Assembly: GCF_000003815.2 (NCBI RefSeq)
Contig: NC_049987.1
Coordinates: forward strand, 11,335,049-11,399,048
Origin: Branchiostoma floridae
Taxonomy: Eukaryota; Chordata; Leptocardii; Amphioxiformes; Branchiostomatidae
Direction: 5' to 3'
Length of the DNA: 64,000 nucleotides
In this document: one piece after another, positions 29,701 to 41,362 of the stretch
Position numbering within the stretch: position 1 is the stretch's first letter
How the letters are laid out: every line of letters starts with the position of its first letter
Position numbers and translations under genes: made by a program
The notes under the pieces: generated by a model
Databases searched by the model: none
What the model was told of the DNA's origin: nothing
The model's input: the letters and a program-made list of their open reading frames with translations, nothing else

Positions 29701-32555
29701 TGAAACGTGACTATGAGGAGGACAAGAGAACCATCGTCAAACAGCTGAAGGAACTACAGAACTATCCAGACAACTTCTGGGTAGGGTTTTATGTTTGCAA
29801 GATTAAAATCATTGTGTTGTTTAAGAAATAGAACCGGTAATGCTTGCTTTTTCAGAGATAAGGAAAACCTGCCCAAGAAGACCATTTAAGGAACCAATTT
29901 TAGACCACCTTTGAATGGTGCCGACTTTAGACAGGATTGTTAATGATTGTGTCAATAGGAAAGCTTATCAAAGGGACTTCCAAAAAGAGTTCATATCGGT
30001 TAGGTGTTCCTTATGCCAAGGTGGTCACTTGTACAGAGTTGGCTGAACAAGTATGTTACATAGACAATAATGTCAATTTGGTCTGACTTGTTATTTAAAG
30101 TTTTAGGATATGTGTTATAATGTGGTTTTCATGTTGAATCATTCTGATAAATGATTTATGAAAATGGCCGTCCCATCCAGCTCCTACTGTTCTGTGAGGG
30201 CACACGCTTTACTGCAGAGAAGCATGAGAAGTCCATGGAGGTGGCCAGGAAGAAGGGTGTGCCTGAGCTGAAACATCACCTGCTGCCTCGTACCAGGGGC
30301 TTCCTACTCTGTGCACAGGGCATCAGGGAGTACAGTAAGTGTTAAACTGAGTCCTAATCCCTCCTTACTCGGAAATACGACAAGTAAACTCCCGGACACA
30401 CACATACACAGAACAACGTGTGTATGAGACTCTCCATTCAGACTGGGCTGTTCCATTCGTGAAGGGGGGGGGACTAACCTATTATAAGTACAGTAAGATG
30501 TTCTTGATGTGTTTCTATTTGTCATGATATTAATCAAATACTCCACTGTATCTATAGAATTCTTTACAGTCTGTTTTTTGTTGTATGATAATAGCATGAT
30601 CACAGCATGTTGTTTAAATTTGATTATAACTTAAACCGAAATATGCATTGTTTATATATGTATACATATATATATATGTGATGAATTGAATGTGTCGCTG
30701 TATTGCAAATAAAATATAGAGTTTAAGAGGACATTTAATTATGAAGCAGAAACATTGTTTATAGACACATGAACATGAAGGTTATTTAAAGCTTAAGACA
30801 GTGAATTCCTTTGGTCAGATAGAGACTGTGATGTAATCATGAATCTTGTCTAATACATACCCATACTTCAGTTCCAGCCTTCTATGATGTAGAAATTCAC
30901 TTTCCCAATGGCAGTGCAGAGCCAACATTAATGGGTCTGCTGAAGGGAGAGGCACAGCATGCCCACATCTATGTCAGGTAATTATAAGGTTTCTGTGGTC
31001 TGTTTATTATCAAAAAAAACTAGAGACAACAGACAACAGTAGCAGATATATTCTACTCCAGCTTATGCATACACATGTATGTTGAAACCAATCAAATTTA
31101 TTTATGTCATGTCTGATTAGATAATCCTGTCTGAAAATATGATTTGATTTTTTTACAGGAGGATCCCTACAGAGGAGGTACCAGAAGATGAGGATGCCTG
31201 TGCTGAGTACTGCCATGAACTGTATAGGATAAAGGTTGGTAGGTCTCCAAGCCATATGATAAAGTAGAGAGAAATGTCTGTTCAACTTCAAGAACAGAAA
31301 ATGTACCAATATGTCTTGTGTTAGTGCCATGACTAAGTAGTTTAATGATATATTTATTTATCTATTTTCAGTTTTTTATTAGGATAAATTTTGGGTTCAT
31401 ATATTACCAGCTGTAACAGCACCATTAAGATTTATATTTCCTAATACATGTATGTGGAAAATATCACTGTCATCAAAAATCTTGCCATATGTTTTAGCCA
31501 CTGTCTTCACTTTTTGTTTGTTTTATCCACCGGACAGGAATTTAGAGTATTTTTTAGCAAAAGATCCATAATAAGTGAAGAAAATATCACTGTCATCGGA
31601 AAGGTTGTGAAATTTGCTTGGAAAAGTTGTGAAATTTGCCATGTCTTTTATTCACTGTCTTTACTTTGTATTGGTTTGTTTGATCCACAGGACAGAAATT
31701 TTGAGTACTTTGAGCAGAATGGTCGGTTCCCGGACAAGGTTCGCGAGATCCCTCGGAGGCCGTACACACTGATCATCATCATCTTCTGGTCCGTCCTGCT
31801 GGTGGTGCCCCTCATCAAGTACCTGGTGGGCGTGGTCATGTCAGGATCCACCCTCATGATTGCTGGAGTCATCATGGGCGGGGTCCTAGGTAAGGTTCTT
31901 AAAAATTACAACTAACAGATTCAAACAGTCTGATTCCCTACATGACTTGGTTCTTTTAAGAACAGTACAATTATAGTCAAACTCATGCACAGTGATTTTG
32001 GCGGTAATTGATGGCGATAGATGCAATTGGCTGCTATGTGCTTGGTACAATTAAGTGAATGAATAAACCTTTCATTATCATTATTATAACTAGTTGTGCC
32101 TTGCTTTGGGGTCATTTTATTGACATGCAATTGCAGATAAATTCAATGTAAGTACATAGAGTCACAGCTGTGATTCATACATTTTGTATTGCATTGTGGC
32201 CATCCTAGCTTATGCTTGGGTCAAATTTCTAATTCCCTGCCAGGCAGTTTTGGTACGAAAAGTATGGTACAACATAGGACAAAAATCACAGAATGTACCA
32301 AAATCATTACAGAGCATAATTTGTGCATATATATTGCTATACACTTAAAATTTTCATTTCTGCAATCAGTCCATCCTTGCCCAGGCTAAGAAATGTGACC
32401 CTAGCACCATACAATATTGAACCAAATCAAATTAGATCAATAAATGCTTTTCTGTTGCAGTTTCACTGTTGCTGCAGAAGATGATGGAAGTAACCCAGAT
32501 CTCCAAAGGCTCCAGCTATGGACACACCAAGGGGAATGATAAGAAAAAGGAGTAG
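26730..32555 (+). CDS. 1-acylglycerol-3-phosphate acyltransferase, AGPAT3/4-like
   Basis: ER-membrane enzyme converting lysophosphatidic acid plus acyl-CoA to phosphatidic acid. Exons: 26730-26910, then either 27794-27966 (2a) or 28499-28668 (2b), 29619-29780, 30181-30334, 30872-30977, 31159-31234, 31691-31889, 32461-32555. Product is 381 (2a) or 380 (2b) residues; human AGPAT3/4 are 376-378. Features: N-terminal membrane segment (about residues 10-38); catalytic NHX4D box (NHHYEVD in 2a, NHKYETD in 2b, about 96-103); LFCEGTRF substrate-binding motif (about 175-182); LLPRTRGF; C-terminal hydrophobic segments (IIIIFWSVLLVVPLIKYLVG and beyond); and a terminal KKKE, a dilysine ER-retrieval signal also present in human AGPAT3. 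The ATG is in a strong CACCATGG context just after a 5'-UTR acceptor. The AGPAT3-versus-4 split is not resolvable here. Confidence 0.96.
27141..27361. mobile_element. 221-bp MITE with TA duplication, acyltransferase intron 1
   Basis: Left end AGCCCTTTCACAGAGATCAG and right end (reverse complement AGCCCTTCACAGAGATCAG) are long inverted repeats that continue inward for about 65 bp with mismatches. TA flanks both sides (27139-27140, 27362-27363), as for Tc1/mariner-type insertions. No coding capacity. Confidence 0.75.
27794..27966 (+). other. Acyltransferase alternative exon 2a
   Basis: Bounded by CCTCACAG and GTAAGT. 173 nt, entering in phase 1 and leaving in phase 0. Encodes the segment with NHHYEVD, the catalytic His/Asp box. 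It is homologous to exon 2b at 28499-28668, sharing VFLNEWWAGS, GWT and CER. Part of the coding region at 26730-32555. Confidence 0.9.
28499..28668 (+). other. Acyltransferase alternative exon 2b
   Basis: Bounded by GCTGTTTAG and GTGAGT. 170 nt, same entry and exit phases as exon 2a but one codon shorter. Encodes the NHKYETD catalytic box. If spliced after exon 2a, the frame would shift and read AAC TGG TAT TTC TGA, an immediate stop, so only one of the two can be used in a productive mRNA. Confidence 0.9.
31457..31690 (+). repeat. Decayed tandem duplication upstream of acyltransferase exon 7
   Basis: GAAAATATCACTGTCATC occurs at about 31457 and again at about 31580. Each copy is followed by a similar CACTGTCTTCACTTT / CACTGTCTTTACTTT polypyrimidine stretch. 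The first then runs into GGACAGGAATTTAGAGTATT, resembling the true exon 7 start GGACAGAAATTTTGAGTACT at 31690. The first copy has lost the reading frame (EFRVFFSKR instead of NFEYFEQNG) and looks like a dead exon fragment. Confidence 0.65.
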
Positions 32556-34496
32556 CCTGCAGTGGACAATGGTAATCACCTTTCATATGAAAACTGTTAC
32601 AGTAATAGAAGAATAAGAGTGATGGTATGGTCGTTCACAGTCCAGACATGTGTACTAATGGTCCTGTTTAATATAAACATGTCATATACATGTAAGTACA
32701 TTCTTATGTAGTATCACAACAAGTGCTTCCTAAAAAATCATCTGGAAATGTGTGCAGCTAACAATACAGATTTTGTCTTGCATGGAAAGCTATGTAATAG
32801 ACTAGGTACATGAAAAACATGAATACTCAATATGTGACTTTTAAAGAGCCGTGGCCCTGTTTTAGTTTTTATGTGTTTTCTTTTTACCATAGGTAAATGC
32901 AAGGAAGTATCTGTACGACATACTGTAATAGTATACTGTACTAGTTTGTTTGACTCATTGTTGTGGCTATAAAGTCACTTGAAGTCAGAAAAAAGATATG
33001 ATGCTTGATCCTTTCCAAGTGTATTGAATAAGTGAGAACTTATTCCATGTAATTATGATATTGTGCTCTTACAATTGAACACAGCCTTATACATAGATGT
33101 ATTGTGATTATCATTAAGGCATTCTTTGTTGATATTTGCAGTGCTTTGATTTATCAAAAGAAGATGAGACTTATAAGATGCACTGCACTGTAGGTTATAT
33201 AATATCTAATGTGTGTTGTTCCAGTGCCTAACCTGTGATTGTGATAAATATTATCTACCATGCAAATAGATGCTGAAGTGGTATAAAAGTATAACTGCAA
33301 GGTAAAATTTGATAACTGATTATCAAGTGACATCTAAATAGTTGAGCTGTGGCATCGGATAAAACTCTTGAAGGTGACGGCAAAAAAGAAAGCTGTATTG
33401 CTGTATTAACAGGATGTAAATGATAGTATGATCTCGTATTATCTTGGACGTAGAATCATGGTTGTCAGTTAAAAGGACATATCTCTTCTTATCATTACTT
33501 TCACATAGTGCAGGTTGAGCTGTAGTTTTCTTTTCTATAAGCTTGTTTCCTTGTTGTCTCACACATTGATGTCTTTAGTTACTTCTCAAAGTACATAGTT
33601 TTCTGCTGATCATGAACTGGTAGCAATTGACCAAAAGTGAAAATATGTTTTACATGCAGGTTGAGATTCTTTTTGGTTTTGATTTACTACTTTTTTCTTT
33701 ATCATAAGTTTCTTTATTGCAGTAAGTTACTTTTAAAGGGTCTGACGAAGATACAGCAACTGTTTATTGTATTGTGCATGTGGCCAAATTTTGTGATGTT
33801 TGTTCTTGTGAATTTGCTGTTATGTAACGTATTTATTTTCACCATGATTTTATGTAACTGATGAGTTATTTTAGAAATATTGTATTTTCCACATGTACAC
33901 AGTACCTTCTTAAATGCCATACTAAATCATGTCTCAGGATAATGGATTTGCTATGTGAATCTAACTATATTTTAATTTTTTGCGTGCAATAATTTGTAGC
34001 AGAAGACTAGAACGCAAATATGATGAAAAATGCTAACAGAGTGCTGACTTATGCAATTTCTTTGTGGGTATGTGTGTGTGCATGTTAGTGTGCATGTGTA
34101 TAATAGTGTGCCTTTGTGTGCGTAAAAAATCCATAACAATACAAATTTTGTAGTTATTGTTAACATGCTCATAAACTGATAACTTGGATTATGATCTTTC
34201 CATTTAAATAGTGCATGGAAATTTAGATATTATTTGCATATTGAATATAGAGGCAGCAACCTTTCTGTTAATTATACAGGTTTTGCAAAATGGCAGGGGT
34301 TATAAGACTGGGTGGTAGTTGTAAAAAAGGATCGAGGGTTAGGATGGAATGTTTGCAAAAATATGTTTGAACAGTTAGCATTTCTGTCCCACTGTATATA
34401 CTAGAACACATTATTTGAAAGTCCATTGAAATCAGTTATCAAAAAATAATTTGACACAGGTAGTTAGTGGCTGGGGAAAATCAACATAACATACAT
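32556..34496 (+). other. Presumed acyltransferase 3' UTR and intergenic DNA
   Basis: AT-rich sequence without recognisable exons. I could not fix the transcript end. A GT-rich stretch occurs near 34065-34125. No repeat boundary was identified. Confidence 0.35.
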
Positions 34497-34845
34497 ACTC
34501 TTGGTGCTGTACACCTTCCACATGCCTGTCCTTAGTGCTGAACAACATCCACAACATAGAATTATATATGTACCTGTCTCGTGCTAAACACGGGACAAAC
34601 ATACCTGTCCTTGGTGCTGAACATTATTCACACACGGGGCAAACATACCTGTCCTTGGTGCTGAACATAATTCACACACAGGGCAAACATACCTGTCCTT
34701 GGTGCTGAACAAGATCCACATACATAGAGAAACACATCTATTCCTGGTGCTGAACAACATGGACATACACCTGTCTCGATCCTGAACATCATCCACACTC
34801 GAGGCAAACATGCCTGTCCTTGGTGCTGAACGAGGTCAACGCACA
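34497..34845. repeat. Minisatellite, about 44-bp unit
   Basis: The core CCTGTCCTTGGTGCTGAAC followed by a CACA-rich spacer recurs at 34604, 34648 and 34692 (44-bp period), with more diverged copies on both sides (about 34525, 34573, 34737, 34770, 34813). About eight copies. On the minus strand the repeat stays open for some distance (repeated VNNVQHQG-like peptides), but this is judged not to be a gene. Confidence 0.85.
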
Positions 34846-35315
34846 CACACAAACTATACTTGCTGTTCGAATTCATGCTAAACATAATGCTCATATGCGC
34901 GCGCACAAACACACGCACAGACACACAAATTACGAAGCATGAGGAGAGATTGCGATACTGGGTTCAATTGAAAGGTAAGAGATACCTGCCTCCCACCAAG
35001 ACTGTTTTTATTTTCATCAGCTTTATAGACTATTAGGGACAAATGCTACATACGACTCACGTGTAACTGGAGGTTTCACATAGTCCAGACTGATCAGTCG
35101 ACATCCATGCAAGTAAATGTCATCAATGGCAATACAAGAACTGTTAAGCTTTTTTGCTAAGATCAGGTTATAGGCTTAGCACCAGTGTCATCTTTGTAGA
35201 ATATGATCGGTTCTTATTGTTGTAAGGAGTATAATTCTACATGCAACACATCATAACTCAAAGTTTCGAACAAGTCAAGACTGTTTTCACACAGCTGAAT
35301 TTTGCAGAGCGGAAT

Positions 35316-36877
35316 TTACGTCAGGAACGTGTACGCTCCCACTCCCGCTATCAGCACACCAACCACAGCCAGCACGATGGCTCGGGCCTTCTTGATACGT
35401 TTGATGACCCGGTGCTTTCTCTCGCGACTCTTCATGCTGTCGGTCAGCACGGCATCCAGGTACAGATTCAAATCTGTGGTGTTCACCATTCGTACATTGT
35501 CCATAGAGGTAGTGCCCGTTTTGTCGATGTCACCGCTGGCTTTCCTCTCAAGTGAAGAGTTCGGTTTGAGCTCAAGCTGGGTCATGTTAGCGGCGGGGCT
35601 GTCGTAGGTCTCTGGAGAGGAGTCGTCGGGTATATTTGACACAGGGCGGCGAACCCTCACGGTGCTGCGGTGGTTATCTTCGGCCGTGAAGCCCCAGTTC
35701 TCGTATACATCCCACTCTTCACCTCCAAGCTGTGGCTCCCCCGTTGGGACCTGAGTGTGATCGTTAGCCGTGGGAAACTCCTGAACGCGGAAACTTTTCC
35801 AGCCCTCGGACTCGAGAGTCTCCGTCTGCTCAGGAACTTTGGCATTCTTCATGTCACCTGTCGGAGGGGTCGTGGACTTGGGATCAAACAATGGAGGGGC
35901 ATCACTCGATCTCATGGCGTCGGGAACGCGATGATCTGGAGAGTCGTCTTCAGCAAAGTCGCGCTTCGCCCGGACACTATCCCATCCGCTCTGCCCGGAT
36001 CCTGAGAAGCCTTCGGGATCTGCGGCACCAGCTGGGAAGTCTTCCCAGCTTTGGTGCGAGGGATCATTGGTGGCATTCCCATCGGTGACATTCACATTGG
36101 TGGCATTCACATCGGTGTTGTAGCTGGATGGCACCGTGATACTAGTAGTCACAGCAGCTACCTACAAACAAAACACGTTCAATCTCATTACATACATGGA
36201 CGGATTAAGGACAATTGTGTGATGTCAAAATCAGGGCTTCTTGACTTGGAAACTTATTAGTTTTCTATCAAACGGTTGTCTAGATTTCACCAAGCTTTCA
36301 AATGGTGGATGAATCATGCAATGTATTATAAGGAAGACAGGCAGCAAGAGCTTACATTATCACTATCTGCTCGGTAGTCTCCCCAGCTTCGATACAGGGG
36401 AAAGTTGGTGGCAGACACATCTACATCGGTTCTGGAGAAGGACTGTACTGTGAACGTCATGGCAGCTACCTATAAAAACATTCATTCAATCAGAATAATA
36501 ATCCATGGTTTCTTGACTCGGCCACTTCGAATCACTTTTGTAACATATTGGGTAAACTTTCTCAACTCAATTGAAAAGAACATATCGGATTAAGGTAAGA
36601 AAGACAGGCAACGATACCCTACCAAGCCTGCTCTACATGTTCGCCATTGTCTCTGGATTCCGTAGTGTACTAAAGGTACTACTGTTTTAAGTTGTGAAAT
36701 GATAAACTGTTGTTGTAGAAAACTTACCGATGTCACAGCAAAGAGTAGCATCACAGCTACTTTGAGGTACCGCTGACGTCCATCTTTCTTGTCAGCTTGA
36801 CTGTCTGAGGGAACAAAGGACGGAAAGGTGACCGCCCGGGCCCGCCGGTGTCTCCGTCTGCCGCGTCTTCTGGACAT
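35316..36877 (-). CDS. Unrecognised membrane protein with repeated Trp motifs
   Basis: Exons 36877-36728, 36469-36356 and 36161-35316, all phase 0 with GT-AG borders; 369 residues. I do not recognise the family. Visible: a very basic start (MSRRRGRRRHRRARA); a first hydrophobic segment spanning exons 1-2 (about residues 38-54, YLKVAVMLLFAVTS then VAA); three sequons in NATNVNVTDGNAT (about 107-119); an acidic Pro/Ser/Thr-rich middle; short motifs each centred on Trp (SWGDY, SWEDF, GWDSV, GWKSF, EWDVY, NWGF; W at about 79, 127, 148, 209, 238, 244); a possible furin-type RAKR; and a C-terminal hydrophobic segment (AIVLAVVGVLIAGVGAYTFL) after a basic patch. Exons 2 and 3 both begin VAA and end the shared part with an SW motif, suggesting exon duplication. 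Exon 2 is skippable in frame. Confidence 0.8.
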
Positions 36878-37544
36878 ATCGTCAGGAGTCTAAACTAAGC
36901 ACCAGAGGAACTGAAATGTACGTCCGTCTCTTCGAACGGCTAGTCGCAACTGTAAACAAGTTACGTCGAACTCCGTTGCTAGTCTAGAACACAGGGATTT
37001 TGTAGTTCTGGAACAACTTTTCGAACGGCAATTCGTAGTAATCGCCCAGATTGGCAGGTCAGTATTGTAGTGTTTTAGTGAGCATGTTATGGTGCTAAAA
37101 GTGTTACGTGATGATCATTTCTGGTTTCTAGTTGCGCATTCAAGTCTGGGGGGTTGGAGATGGGTTAACGTCATACCATGGTTCAAAAGGCTAAGCGTCA
37201 AATAGTGACTCGCCTACAATGTCCTATAGCTGAAGTTCCACATTCCTTGGGGTCATCTAAGGACACATGGGCAGTAGTGCGATTGGATGTACGTTCTATC
37301 ATTTCTTGTGACGTTATTTCTTTATTTATTGACCTGTGACGTTGAGTCTTAGGTTGTGAACAGAATATGTACACCATACCTAAAACATCATAAGTTTGTT
37401 TCCAGTCCCCTGTCTGACGACAAAACTGTTCAGGTAAGAACCTTACTTTTTGCTTTGCCTATTTTATTCATCTAGTATAATTGACACTTACTTCAAAGGA
37501 CATATCTCTGTTGCTCTCCATGCGCACTTGTCGTCGCGTTGGGT
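36878..37544. other. Upstream region of the membrane-protein gene; no gene seen
   Basis: Presumed promoter side of the minus-strand gene that starts at 36877. No TATA-like element at a convincing distance and no other exon recognised. Confidence 0.35.
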
Positions 37545-37815
37545 ACGTTAGGGTGTTTCGCACAGAGCCTAGAGGCCCTGGGTTCGAATTTCTGGTGTGC
37601 ACCAACGTTGTGCCTTTGGGAGAGGCACTTCACGTGTCAGGTAAAACGGTAAGTATCTAGCATTGTGCTAACTTCTGACTTCCCTCAGATAGGACGTTAG
37701 ATGTATATGCCCCGTTCGTGTCTGAGAACTGCACGTAAAAAGAAAGTAGGGGTCCTTCACTGTGTGAGTGGCTCAAATGAACCCGTCCGGATACTAGTAC
37801 GCACATCGTCCTATA
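37545..37815 (+). mobile_element. tRNA-derived SINE
   Basis: GGGTTCGAATTTC (about 37580-37592) is a Pol III B-box match (GGTTCGAANCC type). The sequence around it (ACAGAGCCTAGAGGCCCTGG) does not fold as a real tRNA. It is followed by a SINE body (CCTCAGATAGGACGTTAGA, later AGTAGGGGTCCTTCACTGTG) shared with 17045-17250. Ends are approximate and no target-site duplication was found. Confidence 0.55.
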
Positions 37816-40237
37816 ATTCCGATGATCCCATGATTCCCTGGCAAGTGACCACAATTTCTTTCTTTTTCCTTCCTGTATGTTGCACTATACTATAAAAATG
37901 TTACTACATTCTTGTTTAAATCTCTCACAACAGTTGCACTAAGCATACATGCAGTGCCGGTCACTCAAATGCCAGGACCGACTAGACCCAATTGCGTAGG
38001 GCTATTTATACCAATTTACTTGACATTTGATCATACATTTGTACGCTTAACACATTTTGTCTAGATTCGAATCATGAACACTGATATGTACAGTAACAAA
38101 GGTGTGATGATAGTATAGTCTCTATATACCGTAACAGTTACGTAACGTGCCATGTCTTGTGAAAAGCTAACGTCTGACGTACGGGGCATGGTCAAAGTTC
38201 TATTTTCTGTTGTCTCTACTCGTAGCGTCAGCGAAAATTCTAAATCATACCGTCAGTTTTCTTCATGAGTGCACATATATGTAGTCATATCTAAGTTTTA
38301 CAGTTGCCATCAAAGTCCTGTTTGTTGTGTATTGTTTGTGCTTCCATTAGTTGACCTGCCACACGCCAGGCCAACGTGTGCGGTAAGTAGCGTTACTTAT
38401 CAGACATGCCAGCGTCACACGCGCGCTTCATAGCAACGTTGAGATTATCAGATGGACATTAGGGTCTTAGAGCAGCTAGTGTAGCAGATCATGTGTCTGT
38501 TCGTTTGCTACTGTGAACTACTGTTTGATAGATCGCCATAACAATATATCACGACACCCTGTCAAGTAAACTAAGCACTTATATACACTTGGGACGGATT
38601 AGTGGATTATATAAATCAACCACAAGGTATTTTCATCTGCTTAAATGATTAAATGATGCATTTAGGCAGGTAGGTAAATGATTATTAATGGCAAACGTTC
38701 GCTTGTTGTTATTCTCGTGAGATGAAGTTGATAAATCAATCAACTTCTCAAGTTGAGAAAATAATTGTGCTTGTCACACCAGCGAACTCTAGGTCGCTCG
38801 GACAGATGTGTGTAGAGTATATGTGGACAACATTGAAGATAAACAAATAAGTTCTACATATACGGAACCCGTACTTGTATAAGTATACCAGAATAATTCA
38901 TCGTCCACGCGTCCTATAAGCGGTTGTGCTCTTTTGTATTATGTTGTAACAGAACTAATAAGACGCAAACGCTTGTACCCGTAACAACAGTACGTTAATT
39001 GGACGTTCCGTACTACCAGGCGCTACCAAATGGCAGTATTGTGCAGCCTGGAAACGCTTTCAACAAAACGCTTTGTGGGCGTCAAAAGACCAGGGTGTTT
39101 TCATTTCAATAAGTAAGTTGAAGAACCCATGATGAGTGTGGACAGCGGCGAGAGAAGGGCCCTTTCGGTGTGAAGGCCTTTTCTGTAGTGTTGATATTGT
39201 TACCTGGTTACATCAATGGCGCAGTGACTCGGTACATGTTCCTCAATGAGTGTCTAGTTACCTGGGCACAGAATGGACGGCGGCGATTGGTCCCTGGTGG
39301 CCCCTATGGAGAAAATGGAGGCCTGTGGTTGGTCGAAAAAACAGGTGAGCGTAAAGCCTTCGGGCCTTTGAACGATTCCACTTCAACTGCTTCATGCCAG
39401 GTAGCTATGCAACATTCATCTGTATAAACAGCTTTGAACGCTTAGGTTTGTCCATCAAACTACAGTTTGTATTGATAAACATTACAATGATTGAGGTTCC
39501 ATGTGCGTAAACAAGGTAAGAAGGCCAGCTCTTGGATGTATGTTTTGAAACCTACGTTGATCACCCCTACTAGATATTTGGAATAGTCAGATGACCTCCC
39601 GGCACGAGGTCAGGTTCTATCCTACCAGACCGCTTACCAGTGGGCGGGGGTGGCAGCATAAAAGTGATCCTAACACAAACATACGGCCACAAAAGGTGAC
39701 AAATCCAAGGCAACGGACTTGCCATGGAGTCACCGAGACCGCTTTGGCTGGTCTTGCAACTGGGGACCGCTGTCATATGCTAACCTGGCCGATATAATCC
39801 TCGACCCCACCGGCTTGATCGATTTTTCTCGGCGCCGCTACCCCCACTTCACTGAAACAAGTTGTGACACTGTTTCCACGTTCACGCAAATATTTGCCGG
39901 TCCGCCAGCCGCAGGTATCGATCGCTGAGCCGTAAGTACACGTCCTTCTTTGTTGGTCTAATTGTTGTACAGTCGGGGCTCCGCCAACCTGAGGATTAGA
40001 CGCCCCGGTTTCGAGAGGTTTTTCTCACGATCTCCAACTGATCCTTGCATATATGAGACTCCGGAAGGAAAATCTTACAGTCAGTCCCACTTTCTTGGGT
40101 ACGTCACATTTCTATTAAGATTTCACATCTCACTCTTACTATTAACGTCAAGGGCTCAACGATGCCATAGCCATACAGAGGGAAAAGGCAGGTGAGAATC
40201 CCGTATGGTTTAACCACAGGTGTTAACAGTGACTCTC
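37816..40237. other. No gene supported
   Basis: Open frames around 39122-39424 and 39591-39928 are short, lack an ATG in context or a known motif, and do not join by phase into a recognisable protein. A GTG-initiated frame at 39170 looks superficially like a signal peptide, but its frame continues upstream to a stop at 39119 without an ATG. Confidence 0.35.
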
Positions 40238-41074
40238 GCACAGTGCACGGGGAGGTCGGATTGTCAATGGGTTGGTAACGTAATTATGTAAGATTTGTGT
40301 CGGATTTTCACATTCAGATTTTCCGATGTTGGATCCGACAGAAATCCAGAAATCAGGCCAAATCAATGGCGCCCGCCCATTGTTTTTCCGTCAGTCTTCC
40401 GATGCGTTCCCAATAGATGTTGGAAATGTGTCGGTTTTAACGCACCGACTGGAGGTCACTTGAGGTCATGACAGGCGTCAGGCCCCGATTAACAGGATAA
40501 TGTAGGAATATCTCGATATGAATAAACGAGCTACAGAGTTGATACTGTTTTGTTGATTACATATTTCCTTTTATGTTACATTTTTTAACTAGGGTAATTT
40601 AACAATTTTTTTAGGATGCCCAATTTTTGAAACCACTGTCACTTTCGGTGGCTAGTTGACCAGTGCATTATGTTGATCATGACTAATGTCGTGTATTCCC
40701 ATTCTGCAGGTTTGTCAATACCGTCAAAGTTTGAGGATGGAGATGTGCTGTCACGGAAGAACCGATTTATCTTATATTATCTATTGATTTATCCGTTTTG
40801 TTCCTGTTGAGTTTGATTTCCTGTTGATTTATTAATGTTTCACTGTTTTTCTCAAAAGTTTGTTTTGTCACTTTAACACTAACTCTCTAATACTAACACT
40901 AATCTAGGAACTAACACGTTTCGAAAGTTAACATGAACTCAGCCAAAGACAGTCCACACAGACTATAGTTATTAACAAGATAATAGACTGGATATTATCA
41001 CTTGATAAAAAAGACAAAGTCAAGCATTGGCCAGACCATACGAGTAGAAGACGGATCAACCTGACATCGCTATG

Positions 41075-41362
41075 GAATAAGCTTCCTCGGACTTGCTTCC
41101 CCATGGGTACAATCTGAAACTGTTTAAGACGTTCGGACTACCGGTGGCTGACTTGGTAACGGTGTACTGTGGATTTATCAGTCCTATTCTGGAATATTGT
41201 GCACCAGTGTACCACAACAGTCTTACAAGCAAACAGACCGCAACCTTGGAACTTGTACAGAGACGCGCCTGCCGAACAATCCTCGGGCGTAACTACACTG
41301 ACTACTCATCAGCCCTGCAACAGTGCGGACTTGAAACACTGGCGGAAAGAAGAACAAAATGA
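41075..41362 (+). mobile_element. CR1/L2-type LINE reverse-transcriptase C-terminal fragment
   Basis: The reading frame from about 41093 gives LFKTFGLPVADLVTVYCGFI, then SPILEYCAPVYHNSLTSKQ, then LVQRRACRTILGRNYTDYSS, then LETLAERR. This ordered set (Y..ILEY..P..H..L...Q...LE.VQ.RA.R.ILG..Y..Y) is typical of the region after the RT domain in CR1/L2/Jockey-type LINEs. Only this part is present and it ends in a stop at about 41362. Confidence 0.8.

Noticed and set aside
29903-30032. Possible MITE ends GACCACCTTTG / CAAGGTGGTC in an acyltransferase intron
   Set aside because: Only about 10 bp of inverted match, with no target-site duplication and no second copy in the window.
34584-34924. Minus-strand frames encoding repeated VNNVQHQG-like peptides
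   Set aside because: They follow from translation of the 44-bp minisatellite, and the frame changes between copies because 44 is not a multiple of three.
37575-37600. tRNA gene suggested by GGGTTCGAATTTC
   Set aside because: Flanking sequence cannot fold into a cloverleaf with an anticodon stem; it fits a SINE head better.
39122-39424. GTG-initiated frame at 39170 that looks like a signal peptide followed by a short domain
   Set aside because: No ATG, the frame runs upstream to a stop at 39119, no recognisable domain, and neighbouring open stretches do not join in phase.
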